Assembly: GCA_964599375.1 (NCBI GenBank)
Contig: CAZREW010000006.1
Span: 62,001-126,000 of the forward strand
From: JAUWCL01 sp964599375
Lineage (GTDB): Bacteria > Krumholzibacteriota > Krumholzibacteriia > Krumholzibacteriales > Krumholzibacteriaceae
Direction: 5' to 3'
Length of the DNA: 64,000 nucleotides
Shown here: one piece after another, positions 15,923 through 25,017 of the stretch
How the letters are laid out: each line of letters starts with the position of its first letter
Position numbering within the stretch: the stretch's first letter is position 1
The notes under the pieces: generated by a model
Told to the model about the DNA's origin: nothing
Databases searched by the model: none
The model's input: the letters and a program-made list of their open reading frames with translations, nothing else
Made by a program: the position numbers and the translations under genes

Positions 15923-16942
15923 TCAGACGATCTTGACGCCTTCAGCTCCCCCAGAAACACGTCCTATCCTGAACGGGGCCCAGCGGTAATCCCCGCCGGG
16001 GACTCTCCCCGAATCGGCCTGCGGCACTATCGCTACCATCCCGATCCCCATATTGAAGACCCTGTACATCTCCAGGCTCTCCACATCTCCCTCTCCGGCC
16101 AGCCACTCGAACAGTGGGGGGACCTCCCAGGCGGAGCTCTCGATGATCACTCCGAGCCCCTCGGGAAGAATCCTGGGGATGTTGTCGATAAGGCCGCCTC
16201 CGGTTATATGAGCCAGCCCCCTGACGTCGACGAGCTGCCTAAGTGCACATACCTCGGGAAGATAGCTCCTGTGGACCTCGAGCAGCAGGTCGGCCAACGT
16301 GCCGCCCGCACCCGGGATCCCGTCTTCCACCGAAAGGCCCGCCTCCTCGAAGACGATCTTTCTGGCCAGTGAATATCCGTTGGTATGCAGCCCGCTCGAC
16401 GGGAACGCCCAGACCTCGTCCCCATCCTCTATACGCTCGCCGGTTATCAGCTCACCGCGCTCGACCACCCCGATAATGCAGCCGGCGAGGTCATACTCGC
16501 CCTCGGCGTAGAATCCCGGCATCTCGGCAGTCTCGCCGCCTATCAGCGCGCAGCCGTTATTGCTGCATCCCCTTGCCAGTCCCGCGACTACAGCCTCGAT
16601 CACATCTCCCTCGAGCTTTCCGCACCCGAAATAGTCTAGGAAGAAGAGTGGATCCGCCCCCTGGACGAGGATATCGTTCACGCAGTGATTGACGAGGTCC
16701 TCGCCGATCGTGTCATGCCTGCCTGTCATGAACGCAAGCCTCAGTTTGGTCCCGACCCCGTCGATGCTCGAGACGAGCACGGGCTCCTTCAACCCTTCCG
16801 GCATGGCGAACAGTCCCCCGAAATTGCCTATCCGTGAAAGGACCTCGCTTCTGAACGTCCCCCGGACGAGTTCGCCTATACCCTTGAGCGCCTTTCCGGC
16901 GGCGTCTATATCGACTCCCGAATCCTTATACCTGGAACTCAA
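15923..16942 (-). CDS. purM: phosphoribosylformylglycinamidine cyclo-ligase
   Basis: The 339-residue protein is AIR synthetase of de novo purine synthesis; it closes FGAM to AIR with ATP. Diagnostic motifs are SSIDGVGTKLRLAF, LVNHCVNDILVQGADPLFFLDY, ALIGGETAEMPGFY, FPSSGLHTNGYSL and ITGGGLIDNIPRILP. Length is normal for the family. It is alone, without other pur genes, and has its own sigma-70-like promoter at 16994-17021. Confidence 0.96.
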   Translation of the reverse strand: MSSRYKDSGVDIDAAGKALKGIGELVRGTFRSEVLSRIGNFGGLFAMPEGLKEPVLVSSIDGVGTKLRLAFMTGRHDTIGEDLVNHCVNDILVQGADPLFFLDYFGCGKLEGDVIEAVVAGLARGCSNNGCALIGGETAEMPGFYAEGEYDLAGCIIGVVERGELITGERIEDGDEVWAFPSSGLHTNGYSLARKIVFEEAGLSVEDGIPGAGGTLADLLLEVHRSYLPEVCALRQLVDVRGLAHITGGGLIDNIPRILPEGLGVIIESSAWEVPPLFEWLAGEGDVESLEMYRVFNMGIGMVAIVPQADSGRVPGGDYRWAPFRIGRVSGGAEGVKIV

Positions 16943-16993
16943 TCTTAAGACCTTTCTCGAAAGATACAGCGTAAGGACAACGAATACGGGCGT

Positions 16994-17021
16994 ATTATAA
17001 TCGAACCGGGGCGGGGTTCAA
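16994..17021 (-). promoter_or_regulatory. sigma-70 promoter of purM
   Basis: On the minus strand TTGAAC (17016-17021), 16-nt spacer, perfect TATAAT (16994-16999); start near 16987. Confidence 0.65.
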
Positions 17022-17050
17022 AGCGATGTTTGAGGATCCGCGGGAGCGGC

Positions 17051-18364
17051 TCAGATCTGGACGTGCTCGACCAGCGAATCGTATATCTCGGTGGTCGCGT
17101 CTGTCTCGACGATCAGCGTGAAATCGCCGCGGAAGTACATATCGAGAAGGATGTCGGTCACCTTCGAGTGGAACTGCGTTCCCCTGTACCTGCGAAGCTC
17201 GTCGAGCACCCTCTCGATCGGTAACGACTTCCTGTACGGCCTGTCCGAGGTCATCGCGTCGAACGCGTCGACGACGTTCAGGATGTGGGCGAGCAGCGGG
17301 ATCTCGTCCTCCTTCAGCCCTCTCGGATAGCCGGTCCCGTCCGGACGCTCATGGTGGCACCTGATCACCTCGACCGCGACCTTGAGGAACTTCAGCTGCT
17401 CGACTATGTCCGCCCCTATGTCAGGGTGGGACCGCAGCGAAGCCCATTCCTCCTCCGTCAGGGGCCCGACCTTGAGAAGGACGTCGTTCTGGATGGCGAT
17501 CTTTCCGATGTCGTGCAGCAGGGAGGCATACTCGAGCGTCTCAAGGTCCTTCGACGACATCCCCATCTCTCTGGCGATCCTCATCGCGTACCTCGACACC
17601 CTGAACGAATGTCCATGCGTGAACGGGTCTGAGGCGTCTATCGCAGATGTCAGGGCGGCAACCGTGTTGATGTGCGTCTCGCGCATGTCGAGATATAGCT
17701 GGAAAGAGTATCTCGCCAGAAAGAGAGGGATTATAAAGAGCGCTATCGTCCACACGCCCGAATTCTTGTAAAGCAGGGCCACAACGGCGCCGATCGGCAG
17801 GAAGGCGAGGATGTGAAAGAAATTCCACATGTAGTTCTGTTTCCAGACATGCATCGGGTTCTTCGAGTTTCTCAGGGCGATGATGATGCTTACTGACCAG
17901 GTATTGAACAGGTAATAGACCATCCCGGCAGCGAAGAGAGGCACGAGGAAAAGAGGCGAATCGGTGGAGGTCAGGCTGCCGAAGGACTCGTAGACAAGCC
18001 CCGACAGGCCGACGGTCATCACGAGAAGCGGTATATTAAAGAGCAGCTTGATGATCGGCCGTCTCTGAAAGATCCCCTCCGTGATAAGGGTGGAAACCGC
18101 CTCGCAGACTGCCATCACCGCCGGACCGAAGAGGATGATGCCGGCAAGGTCGATCGGTGATGAGGCGTAGATCGACGCTCCGCCCCTCGGGAGGGAGATC
18201 TGGACCGAATCGGCTATGATTATCAGGATTATGAACAGGGTTATGTCGCGCCACTGGCCGCCCGGCAGGTTTCCCGCGAACCAGGCCAGGCACAGGAATC
18301 CCGCGATCACATACAGGGCGTAGTATGCCTTGAATCCGAAACCGGTCTTGTTCTGCTCTTCCAT
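17051..18364 (-). CDS. membrane HD-GYP domain phosphodiesterase
   Basis: The 437-residue protein has about seven to eight N-terminal TM segments (residues 10-215), then a short linker and an HD-GYP domain (about 225-420). The metal-binding HDIGK is near 285 and the signature HHERPDGTGYP near 340, followed by DAFDAMTSDRPYRK, so the site looks complete. HD-GYP enzymes hydrolyse cyclic di-GMP to GMP, with consequences for polysaccharide production and motility. The TM sensor is MASE-like; its ligand is unknown. A candidate sigma-54 promoter lies at 18443-18457, 67 nt upstream of the start in transcript terms. Confidence 0.92.
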   Translation of the reverse strand: MEEQNKTGFGFKAYYALYVIAGFLCLAWFAGNLPGGQWRDITLFIILIIIADSVQISLPRGGASIYASSPIDLAGIILFGPAVMAVCEAVSTLITEGIFQRRPIIKLLFNIPLLVMTVGLSGLVYESFGSLTSTDSPLFLVPLFAAGMVYYLFNTWSVSIIIALRNSKNPMHVWKQNYMWNFFHILAFLPIGAVVALLYKNSGVWTIALFIIPLFLARYSFQLYLDMRETHINTVAALTSAIDASDPFTHGHSFRVSRYAMRIAREMGMSSKDLETLEYASLLHDIGKIAIQNDVLLKVGPLTEEEWASLRSHPDIGADIVEQLKFLKVAVEVIRCHHERPDGTGYPRGLKEDEIPLLAHILNVVDAFDAMTSDRPYRKSLPIERVLDELRRYRGTQFHSKVTDILLDMYFRGDFTLIVETDATTEIYDSLVEHVQI

Positions 18365-18442
18365 CCGGGCAATCCTGCTGACCGAGCGTCAGGTAGAAGC
18401 CTTGTCCCCCCCGTATGTGACAGCATGTATCTGCGCTGTCTT

Positions 18443-18457
18443 GCAGTAATTATGCCA
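18443..18457 (-). promoter_or_regulatory. candidate sigma-54 promoter of the HD-GYP gene
   Basis: On the minus strand TGGCATAATTACTGC has the essential GG-N10-GC spacing and matches 8 of 10 fixed consensus positions. Start near 18431. It is intergenic and correctly oriented. Confidence 0.6.
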
Positions 18458-18528
18458 ATAACTTACAATGCGGCATGGATATATCCACCCATTTATCGCA
18501 ATTGCGGGTCCCGGTGGAAAAAAAGGAT

Positions 18529-18551
18529 GAAAAAGAGGACGAAGCCCCTCT
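18529..18551 (-). terminator. probable intrinsic terminator after the 18566-19522 gene
   Basis: On the minus strand AGAGG...CCTCT (extendable by one G-U pair) is followed by TTTTT. It lies directly after the stop of the upstream gene and before the sigma-54 promoter of the HD-GYP gene. Confidence 0.5.
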
Positions 18552-18565
18552 GAGAAAAGTCTGCG

Positions 18566-19522
18566 CTATCTTATGCGGTAATGGATTTCCCGTCTTGACT
18601 TCCATCTGCCAAACGGCCTGTTAACTGCGTCGAGGACCGCCATGACGGCCGCTTCGCCGGAATCCCGCCCGATGAACGCGCATCCGGAGAAACTGTTCGA
18701 ATCGCGCCCTCTGATCATGTCCACCACGGCTACAACAGCCTTGCGGCCCTTCAGTTCCATCTCTCTGACCTCAGATAAACATAGATGGAATTTTTCGTCA
18801 AGCAGTTCTGCCAGCGCTTTCACCGCCGCCCCGGCTACCGTCTCGACCACGGGCCTTGCGCCGCAGCAGTCGTCCAGGCACCCGATGACCTCTAGGCCGT
18901 TGCTCGCAAGCCTTACCTCGGCCTTTATCGATTCCTCTTCCATCGACAGGTTCAGTCCGCGGAATCCTATCCTCGTGCTGTCCTCGAGGAACTCCACGTC
19001 GGGAAGGATGCCACCGGCTCTCTCTTCGCCCTCTGCCATCTCGGGCAGCGGGAGATGGACGGTCGTCTTGACTGGTTCCGGAGGGGTTCCCTTCGTCTTC
19101 ATTTCGAAGAATGCCCCGGACTCGGGCTTTCTGGCGCCGGATGGAACGGCTGTGCCCGCGGCGGCCTCGCTGAAGCGGTCATCTACCAGCTCGTCCAACG
19201 ACACGGTCTCGCTGCCTGTGCCGCCCAGAGGCCGGCCGGCCGGCCGTGAGTCCTTCTTCTCATCGTCTCCGCTGCCAATCGGGTCCATCAGAACGACACC
19301 GATCTTCCTGTAATCGATCTGCAGACCGAGCTCTGCCTTGAGCGCAGTCTCGACATCCCTCGCGATCAACTTGGGGGACCTGTCGGAGGAAGCGACCACA
19401 TGGATCTCGCTGATCGCGCCTGTCTCGTCAGTTATTATCCGGCATGACCTGATGTCCCTCAGTCTGAGTATCAGGTCCTCGGCTCTGTATACGATCTCTC
19501 GTTCGGAGAATCCGTCACGCAT
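18566..19522 (-). CDS. conserved-looking protein of unknown function, two-domain
   Basis: The 318-residue protein has no signal peptide or TM segment. An N-terminal alpha/beta domain (about 1-85, ILRLRDIRSCRIITDETG, IHVVASSDRSPKLIARDVE, YRKIGVVL) resembles hypothetical proteins I have seen but cannot name. A Pro/Ser/Asp-rich linker (about 90-175) follows. The C-terminal domain (about 180-318) has LSMEEESIKAEVRLASNG, VVETVAGAAVKALAEL, VVAVVDMIRGRDSNSFSG and AFIGRDSGEAAVMAVLDAV, and resembles the N-terminal half in style (alternating strand/helix, RD motifs), hinting at internal duplication. It is followed by its own terminator. Function unknown. Confidence 0.6.
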   Translation of the reverse strand: MRDGFSEREIVYRAEDLILRLRDIRSCRIITDETGAISEIHVVASSDRSPKLIARDVETALKAELGLQIDYRKIGVVLMDPIGSGDDEKKDSRPAGRPLGGTGSETVSLDELVDDRFSEAAAGTAVPSGARKPESGAFFEMKTKGTPPEPVKTTVHLPLPEMAEGEERAGGILPDVEFLEDSTRIGFRGLNLSMEEESIKAEVRLASNGLEVIGCLDDCCGARPVVETVAGAAVKALAELLDEKFHLCLSEVREMELKGRKAVVAVVDMIRGRDSNSFSGCAFIGRDSGEAAVMAVLDAVNRPFGRWKSRREIHYRIR

Positions 19523-19654
19523 GCGATCCCTCCGGCATGCAGGAATAGACTATTACTAATCCATTTTATCACAAACGGTTGGAAAACTCAAGCCCCGGAC
19601 TGCAATGGGCCGGAAATCGTGCGGGCCGCGCCGCGGACTGGGGGGGGTTCCCCG

Positions 19655-20566
19655 TTATTCCCTGTCGAATCTCGTCATGTCCGAGAGTCTGTTATAACGC
19701 CTTTTGATTTCTTCGATATCGAGGGCTCTGAGCCTCTCCACGGAGAATTTCTCACAGGTGAAACTTGCGGAGACGGTCCCGTAGACCATCGCTTTTTTCA
19801 AGGTGCCGCTGTTTATGTCTCCGGCCGAAGCGAGGTATCCCATGAATCCGCCGGCAAAGGTGTCCCCCGCGCCTGTCGGGTCGAGCACGTCATCGAGGGC
19901 GAATGCCGACGAGATGAACTGGAAGTCCCGCGTGAAGAGGTGAGCCCCGTTCTCTCCCTTCTTTATCACGACGACCTCCGGTCCCATTGAAAGGACCTTG
20001 TCCGCGGCCCTGAGCAGGTTCTTTTCTCCGCTGAGCTGTCTTGCCTCGCCGTCGTTTATGAACACGATGTCGACCTTCTCGAGAACGCGCCTGAGCTCTT
20101 CGGGTTTTCCCTCGATCCAGAAGTTCATCGTGTCGATTCCGGTCACAGGCTTTTCGGGGAACTGCTCGAGGACGGACAGCTGGAGTTCGGGGTCTATGTT
20201 GCCGAGAAAAAGATATTCCGCCGACAGGTAACTCCCGGGCAGCTTCGGGCTGAAGTCCTCGAATACGTTGAGTTCGGTCACGATAGTGTCGCGCTCATTG
20301 GGATCCGCTCCGTACCGGCCCTCCCAGAAGAATGTCTTTCCGCCCGGCACGGTCGCGAGCCCCTCTAGGTCGACGCCCCTCTCCTCCAGGATGCCCCTGT
20401 GCTCAGCGGTGAAATCCTCGCCGACGACTCCGACAAGCATCGGCCTGCAGAACCTGCTGGCGATCATCGATGAATATACGGCAGATCCGCCTATCGCCCT
20501 TTCCACCCTGCCCCTTGGCGTCACGATAGTATCGAATGCTACCGAACCGACTATGACCAGGCTCAT
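19655..20566 (-). CDS. PfkB-family sugar or nucleoside kinase
   Basis: The 303-residue protein has the PfkB fold: IVGSVAFDTIVTP start, GGSAVYSSMIASRF, and the signature DDVLDPTGAGDTFAGGFMG with the catalytic Asp near residue 246. It phosphorylates a small hydroxylated substrate with ATP; the branch resembles putative adenosine or ribose-type kinases, and the substrate is not readable. It is the last gene of an apparent operon after argS (38-bp gap). An unusual context would be needed to assign it to carbohydrate metabolism. Confidence 0.88.
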   Translation of the reverse strand: MSLVIVGSVAFDTIVTPRGRVERAIGGSAVYSSMIASRFCRPMLVGVVGEDFTAEHRGILEERGVDLEGLATVPGGKTFFWEGRYGADPNERDTIVTELNVFEDFSPKLPGSYLSAEYLFLGNIDPELQLSVLEQFPEKPVTGIDTMNFWIEGKPEELRRVLEKVDIVFINDGEARQLSGEKNLLRAADKVLSMGPEVVVIKKGENGAHLFTRDFQFISSAFALDDVLDPTGAGDTFAGGFMGYLASAGDINSGTLKKAMVYGTVSASFTCEKFSVERLRALDIEEIKRRYNRLSDMTRFDRE

Positions 20567-20604
20567 CGAGCGACTCCCTTCATCTGATTATCCGAGCAGG
20601 CTAC

Positions 20605-22287
20605 CTACATCCGTTCCGGAGCCGAGACCCCGAGCAGGCGGAGGGTCTCCGAGAGAACGATCCGCGTAGCGCTGGCCAGGAGCAGCCTCGCCTCGCTGAG
20701 TCTCCTGTCGCTGGAGACGATCCTGCATATGTGGTAGAACCTGTGGAACGAGCCCGCCAGCTGCTGGCCGTAAGCCGTAAGCCGGTGCGGTTCGTACGAC
20801 TCCGCCGCTCCCTCTATCAGCTGCGGGAAGATGACGAGGTTCCTTATCAGCTCTTTCTCCTCGGGCTCGGCGAGAAGCCTGACGCATGAGACGTCCTCGG
20901 GGAAATCCACTCCCTCGCCTCGGGCGTACGAGATTACGCTGCATATCCTCGCGTGCGCGTACTGCACGTAATAAACGGGGTTCTCGTCCGACTCCTTGCG
21001 CGCGAGCGTCAGGTTGAAATCGAGATGGGCGCTCACCTTCCTCATCAGGAAAAAGAACTTCGCCGCGTCCTCCCCGACATCGGTGACCAGGTCGGCGAGC
21101 GTCTCGAACTCGCCGCCGCGCTTTGACATCTTTACCTGCCTGCCGTCCTCCATCAGCCTGACCCATTGCACGGTCAGCACCGTGAGCCAGTCGTCCGGCG
21201 CCCCGAAGACCGCCGCGGCGGCCTTTAGCCTCGCTATATGACCGTGATGGTCCGGGCCGAATATATCTATCACGCGGTCGAATCCGCGCCTGAACTTGTT
21301 GAGGTGATATGCCGCGTCGGCGAGGAAATACGTGGGCGTCCCGTCGCTCCGCACGAGGACGCGGTCCTTCTCGTCGCCGAAGTCGGTCGAGCGGAACCAG
21401 ACAGCTCCATCCTTCTCGTACACCGAATCCTTTTCCCTGTAGAGAGCGTGGACCTCCTCTATCTCGGCACCCTTCGCGTGCAGGGCCGATTCCCTGAAAA
21501 ACGCGTCGAAAGAGACCCCGAACCCGTCGAGGTCGCTCTTGATCCACGCGATCATCCTGTCGAGCGTGTAGTCTCCGAATGCCTCCGCCGCCCCGTCTTC
21601 GCCTTTTTCGAGCCAGGCGCGCCCCTCGTCTTCGGGGATCTCCCCGGCGAGATCGACAAGGTACTGCCCCGGGTAACCGTCCTCGGGCAGCGTCACATCC
21701 TCCCCGATCCTCTGCCTGAACCTCGTCATCGTAGAGACCCCGAGCTTTCGGACCTGGCTGCCTGCGTCATTCAGATAGTACTCGGCTTCGACATCGTAGC
21801 CTGCTTTCTTCAGGATATTGACCAGCGACGCGCCGACCGCCGCCGCCCGAGCGGAAACGATGACGAGAGGGCCCGTGGGGTTGGCTGATACGAACTCGAC
21901 CTGCACCTTCCTGCCGGCGCCGAGGTCCGAGTCACCGTAAGAATCGCCGAGCCTGTTTATCTCAGCTACCTGCCCGGTCAGATATGCGTCAGAGAAGGAA
22001 AGGTTGATGAATCCCGGCCCCGCGACCTCCACCCGGTCGATGAACGACTCGTCGAGCTCGACAGCCCCGGCGAGCCTGGAGGCAAGCTCCCTCGGGCTGA
22101 TGCCGACCTTCTTCGCCGTCACCAGAGCGATATTGCAGCTCAGGTCGCCGTGGGAAGGATCGTTCGGCCGCTCGAGAACGACCGAGGAGCGGTCTTCGGC
22201 ATCTATATCCAGCTTCTTCAGAGCTGCGGTGATGGCGGTGGTGACTGCCTCCCTCGCCGAAAAGGCGTTCTTTCCGCTAGACACCAT
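20605..22287 (-). CDS. argS: arginyl-tRNA synthetase with altered HIGH motif
   Basis: The 560-residue class I enzyme charges tRNA-Arg. I chose ATG 22287, which has AAGGAGG 9 nt upstream inside the end of rsfS; the open frame extends 30 codons further. The Arg-tRNA synthetase N-terminal domain, catalytic core (VEFVSANPTGPL, YYLNDAGSQVRKLG, FGPDHHGHIARLKAA), KMSKR loop (VKMSKRGGEF) and anticodon-binding DALR domain (YVQYAHARICSV onward) are present. The class I HIGH signature, expected right after TGPL, reads VIVSAR, so both histidines are missing. The rest looks intact, so this is probably a functional variant lineage rather than decay. Confidence 0.93.
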   Translation of the reverse strand: MVSSGKNAFSAREAVTTAITAALKKLDIDAEDRSSVVLERPNDPSHGDLSCNIALVTAKKVGISPRELASRLAGAVELDESFIDRVEVAGPGFINLSFSDAYLTGQVAEINRLGDSYGDSDLGAGRKVQVEFVSANPTGPLVIVSARAAAVGASLVNILKKAGYDVEAEYYLNDAGSQVRKLGVSTMTRFRQRIGEDVTLPEDGYPGQYLVDLAGEIPEDEGRAWLEKGEDGAAEAFGDYTLDRMIAWIKSDLDGFGVSFDAFFRESALHAKGAEIEEVHALYREKDSVYEKDGAVWFRSTDFGDEKDRVLVRSDGTPTYFLADAAYHLNKFRRGFDRVIDIFGPDHHGHIARLKAAAAVFGAPDDWLTVLTVQWVRLMEDGRQVKMSKRGGEFETLADLVTDVGEDAAKFFFLMRKVSAHLDFNLTLARKESDENPVYYVQYAHARICSVISYARGEGVDFPEDVSCVRLLAEPEEKELIRNLVIFPQLIEGAAESYEPHRLTAYGQQLAGSFHRFYHICRIVSSDRRLSEARLLLASATRIVLSETLRLLGVSAPERM

Positions 22288-22651
22288 CGGGGAATTCCTC
22301 CTTAGGGGCATCGCCCCAGAACTTTTCGAGGCTGTAATATTCCCTGGTCTCCGCCGTGAATATGTGCAGGACGACATCGAAGCAGTCGATAAGCACCCAG
22401 TGGCCGGTCTCCAGCCCCTCGACGTGGAGTATGAGGCCCGTCCCCTTCAGCTTGTCCGAAACGGCGTCGGCAAGCACCTTCGCGTGGATACCGCTCCCAG
22501 CGGTGCAGATGACGAAATAATCGGTGACTCCCGAGACCTTCTTGAGGTTTAGCAGGACGATATTCTCGGCCTTCTTGTCCCAGACCGCCTTGATGATCCT
22601 CCTGGCCAGCGCCTTGGGCTGGACCTTCCTTGCTGTCGCGCCTTTACTCAA
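22277..22651 (-). CDS. rsfS: ribosome silencing factor RsfS
   Basis: The 124-residue protein has the Iojap/RsfS domain: KKAENIVLLNLKKVSGVTDYFVICTAGS, then HVEGLETGHWVLIDCFDVVLHIFTAETREYYSLEKFWGDAP. It binds uL14 on the large subunit and blocks subunit joining in slow growth. The 3' end overlaps argS by 11 bp and contains its ribosome-binding site. The upstream amrS stop directly abuts the rsfS start. Confidence 0.95.
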   Translation of the reverse strand: MSKGATARKVQPKALARRIIKAVWDKKAENIVLLNLKKVSGVTDYFVICTAGSGIHAKVLADAVSDKLKGTGLILHVEGLETGHWVLIDCFDVVLHIFTAETREYYSLEKFWGDAPKEEFPDGV

Positions 22652-23653
22652 TTAACTCCAGACCCCCTTGACTTGATGGCCGCATGACCGGCATATCCCC
22701 CCAGCGGCAACGAGCTCGGCCGAATAACCTGACCGGAGGACCACGTCGGCGCCGCATGACGGGCACACGGTGTTCTCCGTGCCTTCGATGAATATATTAC
22801 CGACGTAGACATAATCAAGATATTCCCGCGCCTCACTGTATGCCATCTCCAGGGTCTCCTGCGGAGTAGGCGTACGGTCATCCATCCTGAACTGCGGGAA
22901 GAACCTCGAAAGATGGAGCGGGATCTCCCTCGAGACGCCTGAGAGCCATCGGGCCATCTTCCCTATCTCTTCTTTCGTGTCGTTCAGCCCGGGGATCACC
23001 AGACAGGTCACCTCGACGTGAGCCCGGCCGGCGGCCAGCTCGATGAACGACTTGACCGGCTCGATGCTTCCCCCGCAGTACCGGCGGTAGAATCCATCGT
23101 CGAACGACTTGAGATCGACGTTGAAGGCGTCTACTAGAGGGACGATCCGTCGCGCCGGTTCCTCGTTGAGATATCCGTTGGTCACCAGAACCGACTTGAG
23201 GCCGGCCTGCGAGAGCAGGGGCAGGACATCGAGGAGGTACTCGAACCAGATAAGAGGCTCGGTGTACGTGAACGCTACCCCGATCGATCCGTCCATACCT
23301 CCCAGCCTGGTGAGCTCCTCAGGGGAGATGTATCTCACCGGGGCCTCCTCCTGGGAGATCCTCCAGTTCTGGCAGTGGTCGCATGTCAGCGTACATCCGT
23401 TCGGCCCGATAGAAAGGATCGTGCTCCCGGGAAGGAAATGGTAGAGCGGCTTTTTCTCTATCGGATCGAGCGCCACAGTCACGGTGTTGCCATACGAGAG
23501 CGTAAGCAGCCTGCCCGACTCGTTCCGGCGCACCATGCAGCGCCCGGACGCGCCGTCCCTGATCAGGCAGAAGTTCGGACAGAGCCGGCAACTCACGCTG
23601 CCATCGTCGAGTTTTTCGTAAAAGAGAGCTTCCCTTGCATTTCCGGTGACCAT
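22652..23653 (-). CDS. amrS: AmmeMemoRadiSam-system radical SAM enzyme
   Basis: The 333-residue protein belongs to the pyruvate-formate-lyase-activating-like branch found in AmmeMemoRadiSam systems. Its radical SAM motif is CTLTCDHC near 88-95. An N-terminal Cys cluster (CRLCPNFCLI, GRCMVRRNE) and a C-terminal Zn-ribbon-like pair (CPSCGADVV, CRSCGHQV) are also present. The reaction of the family is not settled. The AMMECR1 and Memo partners are not in this window. It is tightly linked to rsfS and probably co-transcribed with the polyprenyl synthase gene upstream (82-bp gap). Confidence 0.9.
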   Translation of the reverse strand: MVTGNAREALFYEKLDDGSVSCRLCPNFCLIRDGASGRCMVRRNESGRLLTLSYGNTVTVALDPIEKKPLYHFLPGSTILSIGPNGCTLTCDHCQNWRISQEEAPVRYISPEELTRLGGMDGSIGVAFTYTEPLIWFEYLLDVLPLLSQAGLKSVLVTNGYLNEEPARRIVPLVDAFNVDLKSFDDGFYRRYCGGSIEPVKSFIELAAGRAHVEVTCLVIPGLNDTKEEIGKMARWLSGVSREIPLHLSRFFPQFRMDDRTPTPQETLEMAYSEAREYLDYVYVGNIFIEGTENTVCPSCGADVVLRSGYSAELVAAGGICRSCGHQVKGVWS

Positions 23654-23735
23654 CGACGGGATTATACATCCTTTCCGGCCGGTTTTACAGGTATAAAGAC
23701 AGGTCCCGGTGGATGAGCGGCACAGTCGTCCTGGA

Positions 23736-24740
23736 TCAGGAAGTGAACGGGCTTACCCTCTGGACGATATAGTCCGCGGCAAAGCAGAGCGCGTCTCTCT
23801 CCGGAGACCGAGAGACCGGACCGAGGGCATCCTTGGCCTTGGAACCCAGCTCACGGGCCTTACCAAGGCTGTACTCTATCCCGCCGTATTCCCGTATGAA
23901 CGAGACCACCTCGTTCCAGCGGGCTTCATCGTCGAAGCTGCTGCGAAATAGGTCGCTCACGCGTTTTCTGCTCTTTCCCGGAGCGCTGCGGAAAGCGGCG
24001 ATCAGCGGGAGCGTGACCCTGCCCTCCGTGAAATCGCTCGCTATCGGCTTGCCGATCTTCACGTCGGCGGCGAGATAATCCAGGAGATCGTCGGTGATCT
24101 GGAAGGCCATCCCGATATTTCCGCCGAAGTCCGCCAACTCAGATCGGAACCTCTCCGATCCGTTCCCGGTCAACGCGCCGCACTCGCTGGAGGCGGCGAA
24201 CAGCGAGGCGGTCTTGCGGTAGATCAACTCCATATAATCGTCCTCGCTCACATCGATATCCTTCCTGCGCTGCAGCTGGATCAGCTCGCCGATGCTCATC
24301 AGGTTGGTCACCCTGGCAAGGACCTCTATCGCTTCAAACAGGCCGGCCTCGCCGAGGCGGGAAAAGGCCTTGGAAAAGAGGAAATCGCCCATAATGATCG
24401 CCGTGTCCGATCCCCATCTTGCGAACACCGTCGATTTACCTCGCCGTGTCATATGGCTGTCGAGGATATCGTCATGAAGAAGAGTGGCGGTATGGATAAG
24501 TTCAACCGCCAGCGCAGCCACTGCGGCCTTCCCGGGCGACCCTCCCGTGCTCCGGGAGGCAAGCAGCAGGATATTCGGACGGATACGCTTGCCGGGAGCC
24601 CCGGCAAGGGCAGTGGAAAGCTCCCTGAGCAGCGGCAGGTCCGACTTCAACGCTTCCCTGAAATCCTCCTCGAGGACGGCGAGTTCCCTCATGACGGGAG
24701 CCTGGAAACGGTTCAGATCTCTTGCTTCAGGGGTTTTCAT
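23736..24740 (-). CDS. trans-isoprenyl diphosphate (polyprenyl) synthase
   Basis: The 334-residue enzyme builds long-chain isoprenyl diphosphates for quinones or lipid carriers. The first Asp-rich motif (LLHDDILDSHMTRRG) is near residue 90 and the second (ITDDLLDYLA) near 218, with the usual GKRIRPN lysine-arginine region near 50. Chain length is not readable with confidence; it groups by eye with hepta/octaprenyl synthases. Together with the geranylgeranyl-reductase-type protein at 36452 it shows isoprenoid lipid metabolism. Confidence 0.92.
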   Translation of the reverse strand: MKTPEARDLNRFQAPVMRELAVLEEDFREALKSDLPLLRELSTALAGAPGKRIRPNILLLASRSTGGSPGKAAVAALAVELIHTATLLHDDILDSHMTRRGKSTVFARWGSDTAIIMGDFLFSKAFSRLGEAGLFEAIEVLARVTNLMSIGELIQLQRRKDIDVSEDDYMELIYRKTASLFAASSECGALTGNGSERFRSELADFGGNIGMAFQITDDLLDYLAADVKIGKPIASDFTEGRVTLPLIAAFRSAPGKSRKRVSDLFRSSFDDEARWNEVVSFIREYGGIEYSLGKARELGSKAKDALGPVSRSPERDALCFAADYIVQRVSPFTS

Positions 24741-24937
24741 CGAAATGGGTGACCCGATTCCTATATGCCGGCAGCGGCGGAAAAAGCATTATCCGAGACG
24801 CCTGCCGCATCTCTATCCCGCGGCAACCGACCCGGATGGCCATAATCTATCACGAAGTCGGATTTTCTGTCAAGATTCAGGGATGTGAACGGGATCCTGG
24901 ATGATTTCCGACATTGACCGGCGCGGCCATCGGCGAA

Positions 24938-24965
24938 TTGACATCAGGCGGGAATCTGCTATAAT
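24938..24965 (+). promoter_or_regulatory. sigma-70 promoter of the first NadE-ACP-ligase module
   Basis: Perfect TTGACA (24938-24943) and perfect TATAAT (24960-24965) with a 16-nt spacer. Start near 24972, about 46 nt before the TTG start of the first gene. Confidence 0.85.
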
Positions 24966-25017
24966 ATTCCGGTATGTAAAAGCAGCCAGGGGGAGATAGA
25001 AACAGGGGACAGGTCTA

